Source of the DNA: Lachnospiraceae bacterium
GTDB taxonomy: Bacteria; Bacillota; Clostridia; Lachnospirales; Lachnospiraceae
Assembly (NCBI GenBank): GCA_017634975.1
Contig: JAGBMJ010000019.1
Coordinates: 1-49,853, forward strand
Length of the DNA: 49,853 nucleotides
Direction: 5' to 3'
The notes under the pieces are model-generated. The model was not told the origin of the DNA. It was given only the letters and a program-made list of their open reading frames with translations, and made no database searches. The translations under genes and the position numbers were made by a program. Of this stretch, positions 31,425 through 40,748 are shown in pieces. Positions within the stretch are counted from its first letter, which is position 1. Every line of letters begins with the position of its first letter.

Positions 31425-33824
31425 ATGTATCGATTATTTGTCATTGCAAAAAATAATATGAAAAAGCAGAAAGGGGATATGATCACCTTCCTGCTTCTGA
31501 CCTTTCTGGCGGCACTGATGATCTTTGACTGTATATCCGCTATGTCCGGGATCGGGAACGTGCTGGATGCCAAATTTAAAGAGGTGAACGGCGCGGATGT
31601 GATGCTCTATACTTCCGATAATACGGCTGCCCGCCGGATTTCGGAAAAGGCGTTTGAGGAAAATGAACATATTGCCGAGTATGAGGTGACCCCGCAGCTG
31701 GATATGATCGCAAAATTCCGCAAAAAAGGCGAGAGGGATTTCAATGCATACAATTTTTTTGCTGAGGCTTTTGATGAAGAAAAGCGCATTATGAACATTG
31801 AAAGACCGGGACGGAATCTGCTTCCGAGTGAAGTGCTCCTTCCTTATAATATGAAAGGCACGTTTGCGGTCGGGGATGTGATCCAGCTGAAACTGGATGA
31901 GGATGTTTATGATTTCACGGTGGCAGGTTATCTGGAGGATCCGTATTTCTGTGCGACGATGAATATCTCGGTGTACTGCATCTGCCTGGACCGGGATGTC
32001 ATGGAAGAACTGGCAGACGAGCATCCGAACCTGGTGACTAGAGAGAACATATTTAAGGGCAGGCTCTCTGCAGCTGACAGGAAGGCCGGATTTTCAACAG
32101 CCGATCTGGAGAGGGAGATCGAGGATCGCTACAAAGACGGATGTGCCAAATACGACGGCGAGGGTTCTTTTGGCTATCTGCTGATCAACTGGGATATGAT
32201 GAAAGGCGGATCTTCGTTTCTTCCGCTTATCATCATCGCACTGATCCTGATCTTTGCGGTAATGATCCTGGCGATCGCTATCGTGATCATCTCCTTCAGT
32301 ATCAATAATTTTATCCGGAAGAATATGAAAAATACCGGTATCCTGGAAGCATGCGGATATACGGTGAGCGAACTGCGCTGGGCACTCACGCTGCAGATCG
32401 CGATCGTGGCGACGATCGGTAGTATTCTGGGCGTCACAGCGGGGATCCTGACGTTTGATTATTTTGGCAATATCATCAGTCTGGTGTTGGGATTGTCCTG
32501 GAACCAGCCGGCCGATCAGCTGACGGCAGCCGGAACGGTGCTCGGCATCGTACTGTTGATCGTACTAGTGGCAAGAGCGGTCAGCCGGGCTTATAAAAAA
32601 GTGAGTGTTTTGGATGCGCTTCGCGGCGGGATCAATACACACAATTTCCGAAAGAATTTCTTCCCGTTTGAATCGAGTCCTTTTCCGATCCCAGTGGTAT
32701 TGGCACTGAAAGAAACCTTTGGCGGTCTGGGCAGAAACCTGTTGATGGTCTTTATTGTGGCTCTGCTTGCGGTATCCACGCTGGTGGGCTTTGGTATGTA
32801 TGAAAATTTCGGGACTGATCCGAAGACGATCATGGATATCATGAGTGTCGAAGTGGGCACGGCAATGGTAGAAGATAACAGTCACAGCCTGGATTACAAG
32901 GAACTGGGAGATGCGATGCGCCAACTGGACAGTGTAGACTCCGTGCTGGCTATTTCCAATTATTCGCCGACGGTAGTGAAGGGTGATCGCGAAATGAATG
33001 TGAGCACATCTGCCTATGATGATGTGAATAATACGAGAGCGACCAAGGTAGTGGAAGGAAGGATACCGGAGAGCGATAATGAAGTGATGGTCAGTACCGG
33101 TATCGCGAAGGATCTGAACATTCGTGTTGGGGATGTGATCACGCTCAAGTATTCGGAAAACGAAGCGGATTATATGGTGGTCGGGATCAACCAGGCACTG
33201 CAGAATATGGGACGGACCATGATCATCACAATGGACGGGATCCGGAAGATCTTTCCGGGGGAACCGCATCCCGGTTTCTATGTATATGCAAAAGACCATA
33301 TCTCATACCGTACCCTGGAGAGACAGCTGCTGGAGATGGTGGATGAGGAGGGGTATGACCTGACCGTGACGGATATGCAGGGCTTTATCAGCGGAACGGT
33401 GGATTCCGTCGTGATGGCGACCAGGATGCTTTGTATCGTTATCGTGTTCATCACCTGCTTTGTCGTGATCTTTGTGGAAGCTCTGGTCATCCGCGCCAAG
33501 ATCAGCAAGGAGTGGCATAATATGGGTGTGAGTAAAGCCCTGGGACAGACGACTCGTGAACTGGTAACACAGATCATGCTCTCCAATCTTCCGGCAATCG
33601 CCTGCGGAACCCTGTTCGGCGTATTGCTGTCGCAGGAACTCGGAAAAAAAGCGATCAGCGCCGCATTCTCGCTCTTTGAGATGAATGATATCGCATTCCG
33701 GATCTCTCCGGTCTGGATGATCCTGACGGTGACCGGTATCCTGCTGATCGCAGTACTGACCGCCGGCTTCGAGGGCCTTAAGGTGAAACGCCTGATCCCG
33801 GTGGAAATGATCACGGAGGATTGA
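31425..33824 (+). CDS. FtsX/MacB-like ABC transporter permease
   Basis: This 799-residue permease has eight predicted membrane helices in two FtsX units. TM1 (MITFLLLTFLAALMIFDC) is followed by an extracytoplasmic domain of about 220 residues, then three helices (near residues 265-290, 325-345 and 365-385). A fifth helix (LLMVFIVALLAVSTLVGFGM) leads to a second external domain, then three C-terminal helices. The cytoplasmic coupling segment NTGILEACGYTVSELRWAL is present, and a corresponding one is KEWHNMGVSKALGQTTREL. This is the duplicated architecture of MacB-like and BceB-like permeases, which work by mechanotransmission. It completes the exporter operon; the two-component genes follow after 117 bases. 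Confidence 0.9.
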   Translation: MYRLFVIAKNNMKKQKGDMITFLLLTFLAALMIFDCISAMSGIGNVLDAKFKEVNGADVMLYTSDNTAARRISEKAFEENEHIAEYEVTPQLDMIAKFRKKGERDFNAYNFFAEAFDEEKRIMNIERPGRNLLPSEVLLPYNMKGTFAVGDVIQLKLDEDVYDFTVAGYLEDPYFCATMNISVYCICLDRDVMEELADEHPNLVTRENIFKGRLSAADRKAGFSTADLEREIEDRYKDGCAKYDGEGSFGYLLINWDMMKGGSSFLPLIIIALILIFAVMILAIAIVIISFSINNFIRKNMKNTGILEACGYTVSELRWALTLQIAIVATIGSILGVTAGILTFDYFGNIISLVLGLSWNQPADQLTAAGTVLGIVLLIVLVARAVSRAYKKVSVLDALRGGINTHNFRKNFFPFESSPFPIPVVLALKETFGGLGRNLLMVFIVALLAVSTLVGFGMYENFGTDPKTIMDIMSVEVGTAMVEDNSHSLDYKELGDAMRQLDSVDSVLAISNYSPTVVKGDREMNVSTSAYDDVNNTRATKVVEGRIPESDNEVMVSTGIAKDLNIRVGDVITLKYSENEADYMVVGINQALQNMGRTMIITMDGIRKIFPGEPHPGFYVYAKDHISYRTLERQLLEMVDEEGYDLTVTDMQGFISGTVDSVVMATRMLCIVIVFITCFVVIFVEALVIRAKISKEWHNMGVSKALGQTTRELVTQIMLSNLPAIACGTLFGVLLSQELGKKAISAAFSLFEMNDIAFRISPVWMILTVTGILLIAVLTAGFEGLKVKRLIPVEMITED

Positions 33825-33941
33825 TCGATCTGCAAAAAAGCGTAATTGGACATTATGCCTGAAATTTGATAAAATACCCTCTGATGAATGCAGACTTTCT
33901 TTCCGTTACGGAAGGAGCCGGAAGGCAGATGAGGGGGACCT

Positions 33942-34658
33942 ATGCACTACGATTGTCTGATCGTGGATGACGAAACAGATCTGGCCAGGATGACGGCCGA
34001 GTATTTCGAGATGTTTGATGTAAAGACGCAGTATGTGGAAAGTGCTGCGTCTTGTTTTGATTTTCTGTCGAAGAACAATGTGGATCTGATCCTGCTGGAT
34101 ATCAACCTGGGGGACGGTTCCGGATTTGATGTGTGTAAAAAAGTCCGCGAGGAGTATAAGCTTCCGATCCTGTTTATCAGTGCCAGACAGAGCGATGATG
34201 ATGTGCTGATCGCGCTCAGCATCGGTGGTGATGATTATGTCAAGAAACCATACAGCCTGGCGGTATTGCTGGCAAAAGTCAAGATTCAGCTGAAAAAAGC
34301 GGAGGAACTGCGGCAGTTAATGACATTGGAGAATCCGCCGGCAGCGATCCTGGCGGAGGAACAGCCGGTCTCTCCGGAAAACTTTGCATTGGATGAACCG
34401 ACGATGTCCGTGATCGTAAAGGGACAGCGGATCGGACTGAAAGCCAAAGAATTTGCACTTCTGAAGTGTCTGTATGATCGCAGGAATACGATCGTGACGA
34501 AGGATGCTCTTTTTGAGGAGGTCTGGGGGGACAAGTTTTACTCGGATGGCACGCTTAATGTGCATATCCGTAAACTGCGTGAAAAACTGGAGAAGGATCC
34601 GAACAAGCCGGATCTGATCAAGACCATCTGGGGGACGGGGTATATACTGGAATTATGA
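33942..34658 (+). CDS. OmpR/PhoB-family response regulator
   Basis: This 238-residue protein has a receiver domain with the acidic pair Asp9-Asp10, phospho-acceptor Asp53 (LILLDINLGDGSG) and the switch Lys in DYVKKPY. A DNA-binding winged helix follows (LKAKEFALLKCLYDRRNTIV, VHIRKLREKLEKDPNKPDLI, IWGTGYIL). It overlaps the kinase gene by four bases (ATGA), so they are a translationally coupled pair. The pair stands directly after the exporter operon and on the same strand, a layout typical of peptide-sensing exporter systems; control of that exporter is inferred. Confidence 0.95.
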   Translation: MHYDCLIVDDETDLARMTAEYFEMFDVKTQYVESAASCFDFLSKNNVDLILLDINLGDGSGFDVCKKVREEYKLPILFISARQSDDDVLIALSIGGDDYVKKPYSLAVLLAKVKIQLKKAEELRQLMTLENPPAAILAEEQPVSPENFALDEPTMSVIVKGQRIGLKAKEFALLKCLYDRRNTIVTKDALFEEVWGDKFYSDGTLNVHIRKLREKLEKDPNKPDLIKTIWGTGYILEL

Positions 34659-35803
34659 AACGGATACGAAACATTGCGATCATGTATACCATATTAATGA
34701 TGGGCGTCTTTTGCGTGATCTGGAAGATGCATCATGGCATGCGTTTTACGATGGCGTCGCCGGATACCTATACCGATGAACAGCTGCAGATCTATAAGCA
34801 GATCTGGAATGTGATGAGTGTGGCGATGGAACAGTATCAGGGGCGTATGTTTCAATATGTGTTGCTCCTCTGGGTGATCATGCTCCTGGTCGGGTATCTG
34901 CTGCTGTTTTGCATCTGGCAGTCCGAGATCCGGCCGATACTGGAATTGCAGCGATATGCGACCGAGATTGCGAAGGGCAATCTGGATGTGAAACTCCCGA
35001 TGCGGAAAAACAGCAGTTTTGTTGCTTTTACGGAAAGCTTTGATCTGATGCGCGAGGAACTGAAGGCTTCCAGACAGCGTGAGATGGAAGCAGAGAATGC
35101 GAAACGCCAGATGGCTGCGGAACTCAGCCATGATCTGAAAACGCCGATCGCTACGATACAGGCCACCTGTGAGCTTTTGCAGATGCAGATCCTGAAAGCA
35201 AAAAAAATACAGACCTACGGAGTGGATGAGATCAGCGGACTGGACGAAAAGATCGGATGTATCACCAAAAAAGCAGCCACGATCAATGAACTGGTACAGA
35301 GTGTACTTCACGCGACGATCGATGATCTGGAGGAGATCAAGGTAGAAGTCGGGGAATACGGTTCCCCTTTGATCGGGGATTTTTTTAAGGATCTGAAAGA
35401 ATACGGAAACATCATTCTGGAAAACGCTGTTCCGGAGTGTCTCATCTATATGGATAAGCTGCGTATGGAGCAGGTGATCGATAATGTGGTGGGCAATTCC
35501 TATAAATATGCCCATACGGATATCCGGGTATCGTTTGGCGAGACGGAAGAGATACTGATGCCGGATGGGAAAAAGAGCCGGTTTCTTAGGATCACGATAA
35601 AGGACAGCGGCCCCGGTGTGGCACCGGAGGAGCTGCCCCTGTTGGTTGAAAAGTATTACCGCGGATCCAATGCAAAAGAGCAGAACGGATACGGTCTGGG
35701 CATGTATCTGGTCAAGTGGTACATGGAAAAGCAGGGCGGCGGTATGGAATACTATAACGATGACGGTTTTACCGTGGATCTTTTAGTGAAAAAGGTTTCG
35801 TAA
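34655..35803 (+). CDS. Sensor histidine kinase
   Basis: This 382-residue kinase has two membrane helices (about 6-25 and 69-89) around a short external loop of about 43 residues, then HAMP-like helix, and a HisKA domain with AELSHDLKTPIATIQ (phospho-accepting His near 159). The ATPase domain has the N box (DNVVGNSYKYAH), G1 (DSGPGVAPEEL), F box (YYRGSNAK) and G2 (GYGLGMYLVKWYM). The external loop is too short for a large sensor domain, so sensing may occur in the membrane or through the exporter. Its last 52 bases overlap the 3' end of the MATE gene on the other strand. Confidence 0.94.
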   Translation: MKRIRNIAIMYTILMMGVFCVIWKMHHGMRFTMASPDTYTDEQLQIYKQIWNVMSVAMEQYQGRMFQYVLLLWVIMLLVGYLLLFCIWQSEIRPILELQRYATEIAKGNLDVKLPMRKNSSFVAFTESFDLMREELKASRQREMEAENAKRQMAAELSHDLKTPIATIQATCELLQMQILKAKKIQTYGVDEISGLDEKIGCITKKAATINELVQSVLHATIDDLEEIKVEVGEYGSPLIGDFFKDLKEYGNIILENAVPECLIYMDKLRMEQVIDNVVGNSYKYAHTDIRVSFGETEEILMPDGKKSRFLRITIKDSGPGVAPEELPLLVEKYYRGSNAKEQNGYGLGMYLVKWYMEKQGGGMEYYNDDGFTVDLLVKKVS

Positions 35804-37182
35804 AATTTCTTTTTTTTTCCTGCGGGATCGATGATGATCTGGTTTCTGCGTACAAAATAGCTGCGGTAGCGGAGGTAAGCCGTATAAGCGCTTAAGCACC
35901 ATACCACACCCGAGGAGATCCAGATGCCGGCGGAACCGCAATCTATATAGGCGGTCAGGAGGATCGGGAAGGTAAAACGTCCGATCACTTCCACGATACC
36001 ATTGATCAGCTGGAACAGGGCATCGCCGATCCCGGTCAGTACGCCACGGATCACATAGATCATGCCGAGTGCCATATAGAACATACTGGTGATCTGCAGA
36101 CCGATGGTCGCCAGTGTGATGATGTACGGACTTTCATCCGCATCCAGAAACAGCGAGGCGATGGGACGGCCGAAGAACTGCATTACCACGATCAGGATGC
36201 TGGAGAGTATGAGCATGATCACGGTGCCGGTCTTGTAGCCTTCGTAAACACGATCCGTTCTTTGAGCACCATAGTTTTGTCCGCAGAAGGTGGAAAGGGA
36301 AGCACCCAGAGTCATATACGGCTGATGGATCAGCTGCTCGATGCGGTTGGTGGTCGTGAAGGCTGTAGCAACCGAAGGACCGAAGGAATTGACCACGCGC
36401 TGCAGAGCCATTGAGGAGATAGCGATCAGACTGAACTGCATAGACATCGGCACGCCCAGACGTACGATTTTGCGGATCATATTGCGGTCGATCGCAAAAT
36501 CGCTCTTTTGAAAACGGAAATACGGATTCCTGCGGACAGCGTAAACCGCGCAGGTGATGACGGAGATGAACTGCGCCATCAGTGTAGCCAGTGCGGCACC
36601 GGCGACGCCCATCGGGATCACACAGACAAACAGGACATCCAGTACTACGTTGACAATGGTCGAAAAGATCAAAAAGTACAGCGGGGATTTGGAATCGCCC
36701 AGCGCACGCAGTACGGAAGACAGGTAGTTATACAGCGACACAAACAACAGTCCGCAGCACATAAAGCGTACGTACAGGGTGGCATCGGCCATAAATTCCG
36801 GCGGTGTATCCAAAAGATGCAGCAGGGACGGCGAGAGTACAAATGCCAGAGCACCGATGATCAGCGGTACGACGAGCATGATCAGACCGGTATTGATGAT
36901 ACACCTTTTCACACTTTCGTCATCGTGCGCTCCGAAAAACTGAGAGGTCACGATACCACCGCCGTTTCCGACACCGTTGCACAGGGCGAAGAATAAAAAG
37001 GTGATGGAGGAGGTGGCTCCGATCGCACCGAAAGCATCCGGTCCCACAAAGTTACCAACGATGATGGAATCGGCGAGATTATACACCTGCTGAAAGAGAT
37101 TCCCGATCAGCATCGGAAGGGCAAAGATCAGGATATGTTTTGCGGGACTGCCCGTGGTCATATCGGTTATATTATTTTTCAT
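35752..37182 (-). CDS. MATE-family multidrug efflux protein
   Basis: This 476-residue protein has twelve hydrophobic segments in two repeats and starts MKNNITDMTTGSPAKHILIF, a typical MATE opening. It contains the family segments LPMLIGNLFQQVYNLADSII (with Asp in TM1), NGVGNGGGIVTSQFFGA and, in the second half, LGASLSTFCGQNYGAQRTDR. MATE proteins expel cationic drugs or metabolites using Na+ or H+. A GGAGAT ribosome site precedes the start. It is divergent from an AraC gene, which may control it. The last 17 residues are encoded antisense to the kinase C terminus, a convergent overlap of 52 bases. Confidence 0.93.
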   Translation of the reverse strand: MKNNITDMTTGSPAKHILIFALPMLIGNLFQQVYNLADSIIVGNFVGPDAFGAIGATSSITFLFFALCNGVGNGGGIVTSQFFGAHDDESVKRCIINTGLIMLVVPLIIGALAFVLSPSLLHLLDTPPEFMADATLYVRFMCCGLLFVSLYNYLSSVLRALGDSKSPLYFLIFSTIVNVVLDVLFVCVIPMGVAGAALATLMAQFISVITCAVYAVRRNPYFRFQKSDFAIDRNMIRKIVRLGVPMSMQFSLIAISSMALQRVVNSFGPSVATAFTTTNRIEQLIHQPYMTLGASLSTFCGQNYGAQRTDRVYEGYKTGTVIMLILSSILIVVMQFFGRPIASLFLDADESPYIITLATIGLQITSMFYMALGMIYVIRGVLTGIGDALFQLINGIVEVIGRFTFPILLTAYIDCGSAGIWISSGVVWCLSAYTAYLRYRSYFVRRNQIIIDPAGKKKKFYETFFTKRSTVKPSSL

Positions 37183-37202
37183 AGGTTTATCTCCTTAATT
37201 TC

Positions 37203-37234
37203 TTGCTATCCGTGTGTATTATGGATTATAATCC
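37203..37234. promoter_or_regulatory. Divergent promoter region with GGATTATAATCC palindrome
   Basis: The 12-bp palindrome GGATTATAATCC (37223-37234) contains TATAAT on both strands. On the plus strand TTGCTA (37203-37208) lies 18 bases ahead. It sits between the MATE and AraC starts and could be both a -10 box and an operator. A TTGACA at 37284 has no matching -10 element at 17 bases. Confidence 0.45.
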
Positions 37235-37356
37235 GTACTATAGGAGATACCATCTCATCAATTGACGCAATACTTATCATTTTTTGACATGTTGTCTTGT
37301 ATCACCTGCCGTTTTTGTGAAAAATACATAAAGAATACAGGTATAAGGGGGAGCTT

Positions 37357-38238
37357 ATGGATTACAGTACTTATGAGATTTATGATTTTGATCATGTAAG
37401 CGCATTCAATATGTCCACGGGGTATAAGGAACGCAGTTATCCGATGCACTGGCATTCCTATGGAGAGATCCTGCTAGTAGGCCCCGGAGAGACCAATGTC
37501 TATAAGGTAGGAAAGAATACGTATCATCTCGTGCCGGATGATCTTATGCTGGTATGGCCGATGGAGACGCACGAGATCGTGGATGCAGATCGGGAGAAGT
37601 CACTGGTGATCCAGTTTTCCAATGCGTTTATCAATTCGCTCTTTGATCTGCAGAGGATCATGCATCTGTACCGGAATGTGCACGTGATCTGTGTGACCGC
37701 GCATCCGGAACTGGCGGCAAAATTGAAAGCGATCACGTTGAGGATGAAAGACATTTTTTACTCGGAACGCTCTGACAAAGAGATCCGCTGCTGTATGCTG
37801 CTGATGGAGTTTATGCTGCTCTTGGATGAATACCGGAAAGAACTGGCACCGGAGCTGAATGACGAAGAGCAGTACGGCTATACGGACGATGTGATGCGGC
37901 GAATGATGCAGGTATCCGATTATATTAAGAATAATCTGACTGCGGATGATCTGTCACAGGCGGCGATGGCGGAGATGGCAGGGATCAGCCGGGATTATTT
38001 TTCCAGGATCTTTAAGAATGTCACGGGGATGAATTACAGCAAGTGGCTGAATATGATACGGATGGAGAAGGCCTCTGAACTGTTGACACAGGAGGGAAGG
38101 ACGTTGACGGAGATCGCGATGCTGTCCGGATTTCAGAGTATCCCGAGCTTTAACCGTGTGTTCCGGGAAGAAAAAGGGATGGCACCGGGCGAATACCGGG
38201 CCCTGTTTGCCGGAGGGAAAAATGTAAATAACAAATAA
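37357..38238 (+). CDS. AraC-family transcriptional regulator
   Basis: This 293-residue protein has an N-terminal cupin-like sensor (ERSYPMHWHSYGEILLVGPG, YHLVPDDLMLVWPMETHEI) and a C-terminal double helix-turn-helix of about 100 residues (MAEMAGISRDYFSRIFKNVT and TLTEIAMLSGFQSIPSFNRV, ending MAPGEYR). Such regulators usually sense a sugar or small molecule and activate a nearby gene. It is divergent from the MATE exporter with 174 bases between, and starts behind an AGGGGG ribosome site. Control of the MATE gene is inferred from position only. Confidence 0.93.
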   Translation: MDYSTYEIYDFDHVSAFNMSTGYKERSYPMHWHSYGEILLVGPGETNVYKVGKNTYHLVPDDLMLVWPMETHEIVDADREKSLVIQFSNAFINSLFDLQRIMHLYRNVHVICVTAHPELAAKLKAITLRMKDIFYSERSDKEIRCCMLLMEFMLLLDEYRKELAPELNDEEQYGYTDDVMRRMMQVSDYIKNNLTADDLSQAAMAEMAGISRDYFSRIFKNVTGMNYSKWLNMIRMEKASELLTQEGRTLTEIAMLSGFQSIPSFNRVFREEKGMAPGEYRALFAGGKNVNNK

Positions 38239-38239
38239 C

Positions 38240-38268
38240 TTGCCAAAAAGGTTGCCAGGCATTAAAAT
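38240..38268 (+). promoter_or_regulatory. Promoter of the EAL-protein gene
   Basis: TTGCCA (38240-38245), 17 bases and TAAAAT (38263-38268). The predicted transcript start (about 38275) is only about 14 bases before ATG 38289 but about 85 bases before the alternative ATG 38361. Confidence 0.6.
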
Positions 38269-38288
38269 GGTAATTTGAGGTAGTGTTT

Positions 38289-40748
38289 ATGGATACGATT
38301 CGATTGGAAAAGAACCAGATCATCCGGATGAAGAATCATTTCGGAGAACAAGGGGGCAAAATGGGAAATCAGAAAGAAAAAGGTTTCCGGAAGCTGAACC
38401 GAAGTCAGCTCGGGTCGGTATTGATCATTTATCTGATCGTATCTTTGGTTTTTAATGCATTTCTGGCCTTTTTTGCCAATATGTTCCTAAAGTACGTGGT
38501 AGAGAGCAGGATCTACAGCGAGTATAAAGATCTTGTTTATATGACAAAGCTGTACGAGAAGCAGGATGTGCTCGGGGATATTGCCGTTTTTCTCGGAGAA
38601 GAAGATAAAGAGTATTTTCTGGCAGACCGGGATCAGAATATCCTGTACCAGAGAGGAGAGAATACCTGCAGCAAGAATGGCGGCACGGTACGGCTGTCTA
38701 TGCTGGGAAAAAAAGTATATCTGTGTGAGGACCGGGAGATCCGGCTGCTGCGTCGTAAGAGTGACGGGGTAACGTTTGATATGCCGGCATTTTTGGAATG
38801 GACAAAGCAGACCAATGGCTTACAGAAGCTGGCGGATAAAGGGGCAACGCTGGATATTCCGTTCTGGATCGCGGAAGATGTAGGATTCACCAATACGAGG
38901 CTTTACTGTAAAGCATACTTCAGTGTGGATGCTTCGGATCTGATCTTTCTGGCGGCGATCACCGTATCCATTCTGGTGATGATCCTCGGTATGTCCTTTA
39001 TGCTCATTTATCATATCGTGGGCAGTATCGTCAGACAGCGCAAGATGACCAATCTTTTCTTTATGGACGATGTGACCGGCGGGCGCAACTGGATGTGGTT
39101 TATGATCAAAGGTGAGCAGCTGCTGCAGAAGCCATATACGCAGAGAAGTAATTTTGCGATGATCAATATTTCTTTTATCAAGTATCGCAATTTCTGCATG
39201 TGTCACTCGATCAAAGAAGGTGAGGATATCCTTGCCAAGGTGGATAAACTTCTGGTGAAGGATATTGAAAAGAATGATCTGTGTGCGCACAATTCTTCCG
39301 CTAATTTTGCGGTGCTGATGAGGTTTAATAATGAGGAACAGCTCCATTCCTTCCTGGAGAAGCTGCTGAAGGATCTGGAGATCGTAGACGGTATCCATAA
39401 ATTCAGTTTCCATATCGGTGTAAGTATCATACGTGAATGGCATGATGTGCGGAAATGGTGGCTGCTCCGACGCCGTATGGCAGATCTGGAAAAGGAATAT
39501 AACAATGCCTGCACGGCAAGAGAGACGCTGGCGGATAACGATAACTCCGCGATCGCTTTCTTTGATGAGCGGATGATACAGGAGCAGCGGTGGCTGGATA
39601 TCGTGCAGGAGAACCAGCAGAGAGCGTTGCAGGATGAAGAGTTTGTGGTATTCTATCAGCCGAAGTACGATCCCAAGACGGATCGTCTGTGCGGTGCGGA
39701 AGCTCTGATCCGCTGGGAATCGCCGGTCTATGGCTTTAAGGGACCGGATACCATCATTCCGATCTTTGAAAAGAACGGTTTTATTACCGAGATCGATACC
39801 TATATGATCCGGCGCGTCGCCAGAGATCAAAAGGAATGGGTAGATAAGGGCTATGCCTGTGTACCTGTTTCCGTTAATGTGTCCAGAGCACATTTTGCGG
39901 AGAGCAATCTGGCCCAGCAGATCCGTGATCTGGTAGATGCCGAGCAGGCACCGCATGAGCTGATCGAGATCGAGCTGACGGAAAGTGCATTCTTTGATGA
40001 CAAGACGGCATTGGTATCCACGATCAAGAAACTGAAGGAATTTGGTTTTGTGGTTTCTATGGATGATTTCGGCGCGGGTTATTCTTCCTTAAATTCTCTG
40101 AAGGATATGCCGCTGGATGTATTGAAACTGGATGCGGAATTTTTCCGCGGTGACAGCGAAGACGGAAGAGGCGAGATTGTAATCTCCGAAGCGTTGCAGC
40201 TGGCCAAAAAGCTGCATATGCGTACGGTTGCGGAAGGCGTGGAAGCCCGTGAACAGGTGGATTTTCTGGCGGAAAAAGGCTGCGATATGATCCAGGGCTA
40301 TTATTATTCCAAACCTCTGCCAAAGAGCGATTTTGAAAGCCGCCTGAAAGAAGAGATGCAGAAAGTGGCCGCGGAAAAAGAGGAGAAGGAAAAAGAAGAA
40401 AAGGATAAAGAAGAAAAGGCAGCCGGGGAAGTGAAGACGGACGAAGAAACAGAAAACGGAGAGAGTCCGGAAGAAGTCAAACCGGAAGATAGAAAGAACG
40501 AAACGGCTGGAACGGAAGAAGTGAAGAACGAAGGGGCTTCCGCGACAGAGGATAAAGCGGAGAGCGCGGAGGAGCCGGAGGCAGTAAAGATCAGGAACGA
40601 AGAAACGAAGGACGGAGAGCCGGAGAATGCAGAAACGGAAAGTGAAGAGGATAAAAGAAAAGAATTCGAGAGAGAAGAAGGAAAGGAAGCGTTCCTTTTG
40701 AAACCGGATCCGGAGATGGCCGGGCAGGAACAGCCGGACAGTCCGTAA
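38289..40748 (+). CDS. Membrane c-di-GMP phosphodiesterase: degenerate GGDEF plus EAL, with acidic tail
   Basis: This protein of about 819 residues has a membrane helix at about 43-66, an external sensor region of about 150 residues, a second helix (about 215-243), a GGDEF-like domain (about 255-410) and an EAL domain (about 440-685). The GGDEF signature is replaced by SSANF, so it should not make c-di-GMP. The EAL domain keeps its catalytic set: EAL near 470, NVSRAHF, ELTES, DDFGAGYSSL, LKLDAEF, AEGVE and IQGYYYSKP. It therefore probably hydrolyses c-di-GMP. The last 130 residues are a Glu/Lys-rich low-complexity tail. ATG 38289 has GAGG nearby; ATG 38361 has AGGGGG and may be the true start. 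The stop overlaps the next gene by one base. Confidence 0.9.
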   Translation: MDTIRLEKNQIIRMKNHFGEQGGKMGNQKEKGFRKLNRSQLGSVLIIYLIVSLVFNAFLAFFANMFLKYVVESRIYSEYKDLVYMTKLYEKQDVLGDIAVFLGEEDKEYFLADRDQNILYQRGENTCSKNGGTVRLSMLGKKVYLCEDREIRLLRRKSDGVTFDMPAFLEWTKQTNGLQKLADKGATLDIPFWIAEDVGFTNTRLYCKAYFSVDASDLIFLAAITVSILVMILGMSFMLIYHIVGSIVRQRKMTNLFFMDDVTGGRNWMWFMIKGEQLLQKPYTQRSNFAMINISFIKYRNFCMCHSIKEGEDILAKVDKLLVKDIEKNDLCAHNSSANFAVLMRFNNEEQLHSFLEKLLKDLEIVDGIHKFSFHIGVSIIREWHDVRKWWLLRRRMADLEKEYNNACTARETLADNDNSAIAFFDERMIQEQRWLDIVQENQQRALQDEEFVVFYQPKYDPKTDRLCGAEALIRWESPVYGFKGPDTIIPIFEKNGFITEIDTYMIRRVARDQKEWVDKGYACVPVSVNVSRAHFAESNLAQQIRDLVDAEQAPHELIEIELTESAFFDDKTALVSTIKKLKEFGFVVSMDDFGAGYSSLNSLKDMPLDVLKLDAEFFRGDSEDGRGEIVISEALQLAKKLHMRTVAEGVEAREQVDFLAEKGCDMIQGYYYSKPLPKSDFESRLKEEMQKVAAEKEEKEKEEKDKEEKAAGEVKTDEETENGESPEEVKPEDRKNETAGTEEVKNEGASATEDKAESAEEPEAVKIRNEETKDGEPENAETESEEDKRKEFEREEGKEAFLLKPDPEMAGQEQPDSP

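Noticed and set aside
38820-39956. 378-codon minus-strand frame inside the EAL gene
   Set aside because: It lies wholly opposite the sensor, GGDEF and EAL coding sequence and has no start signal.
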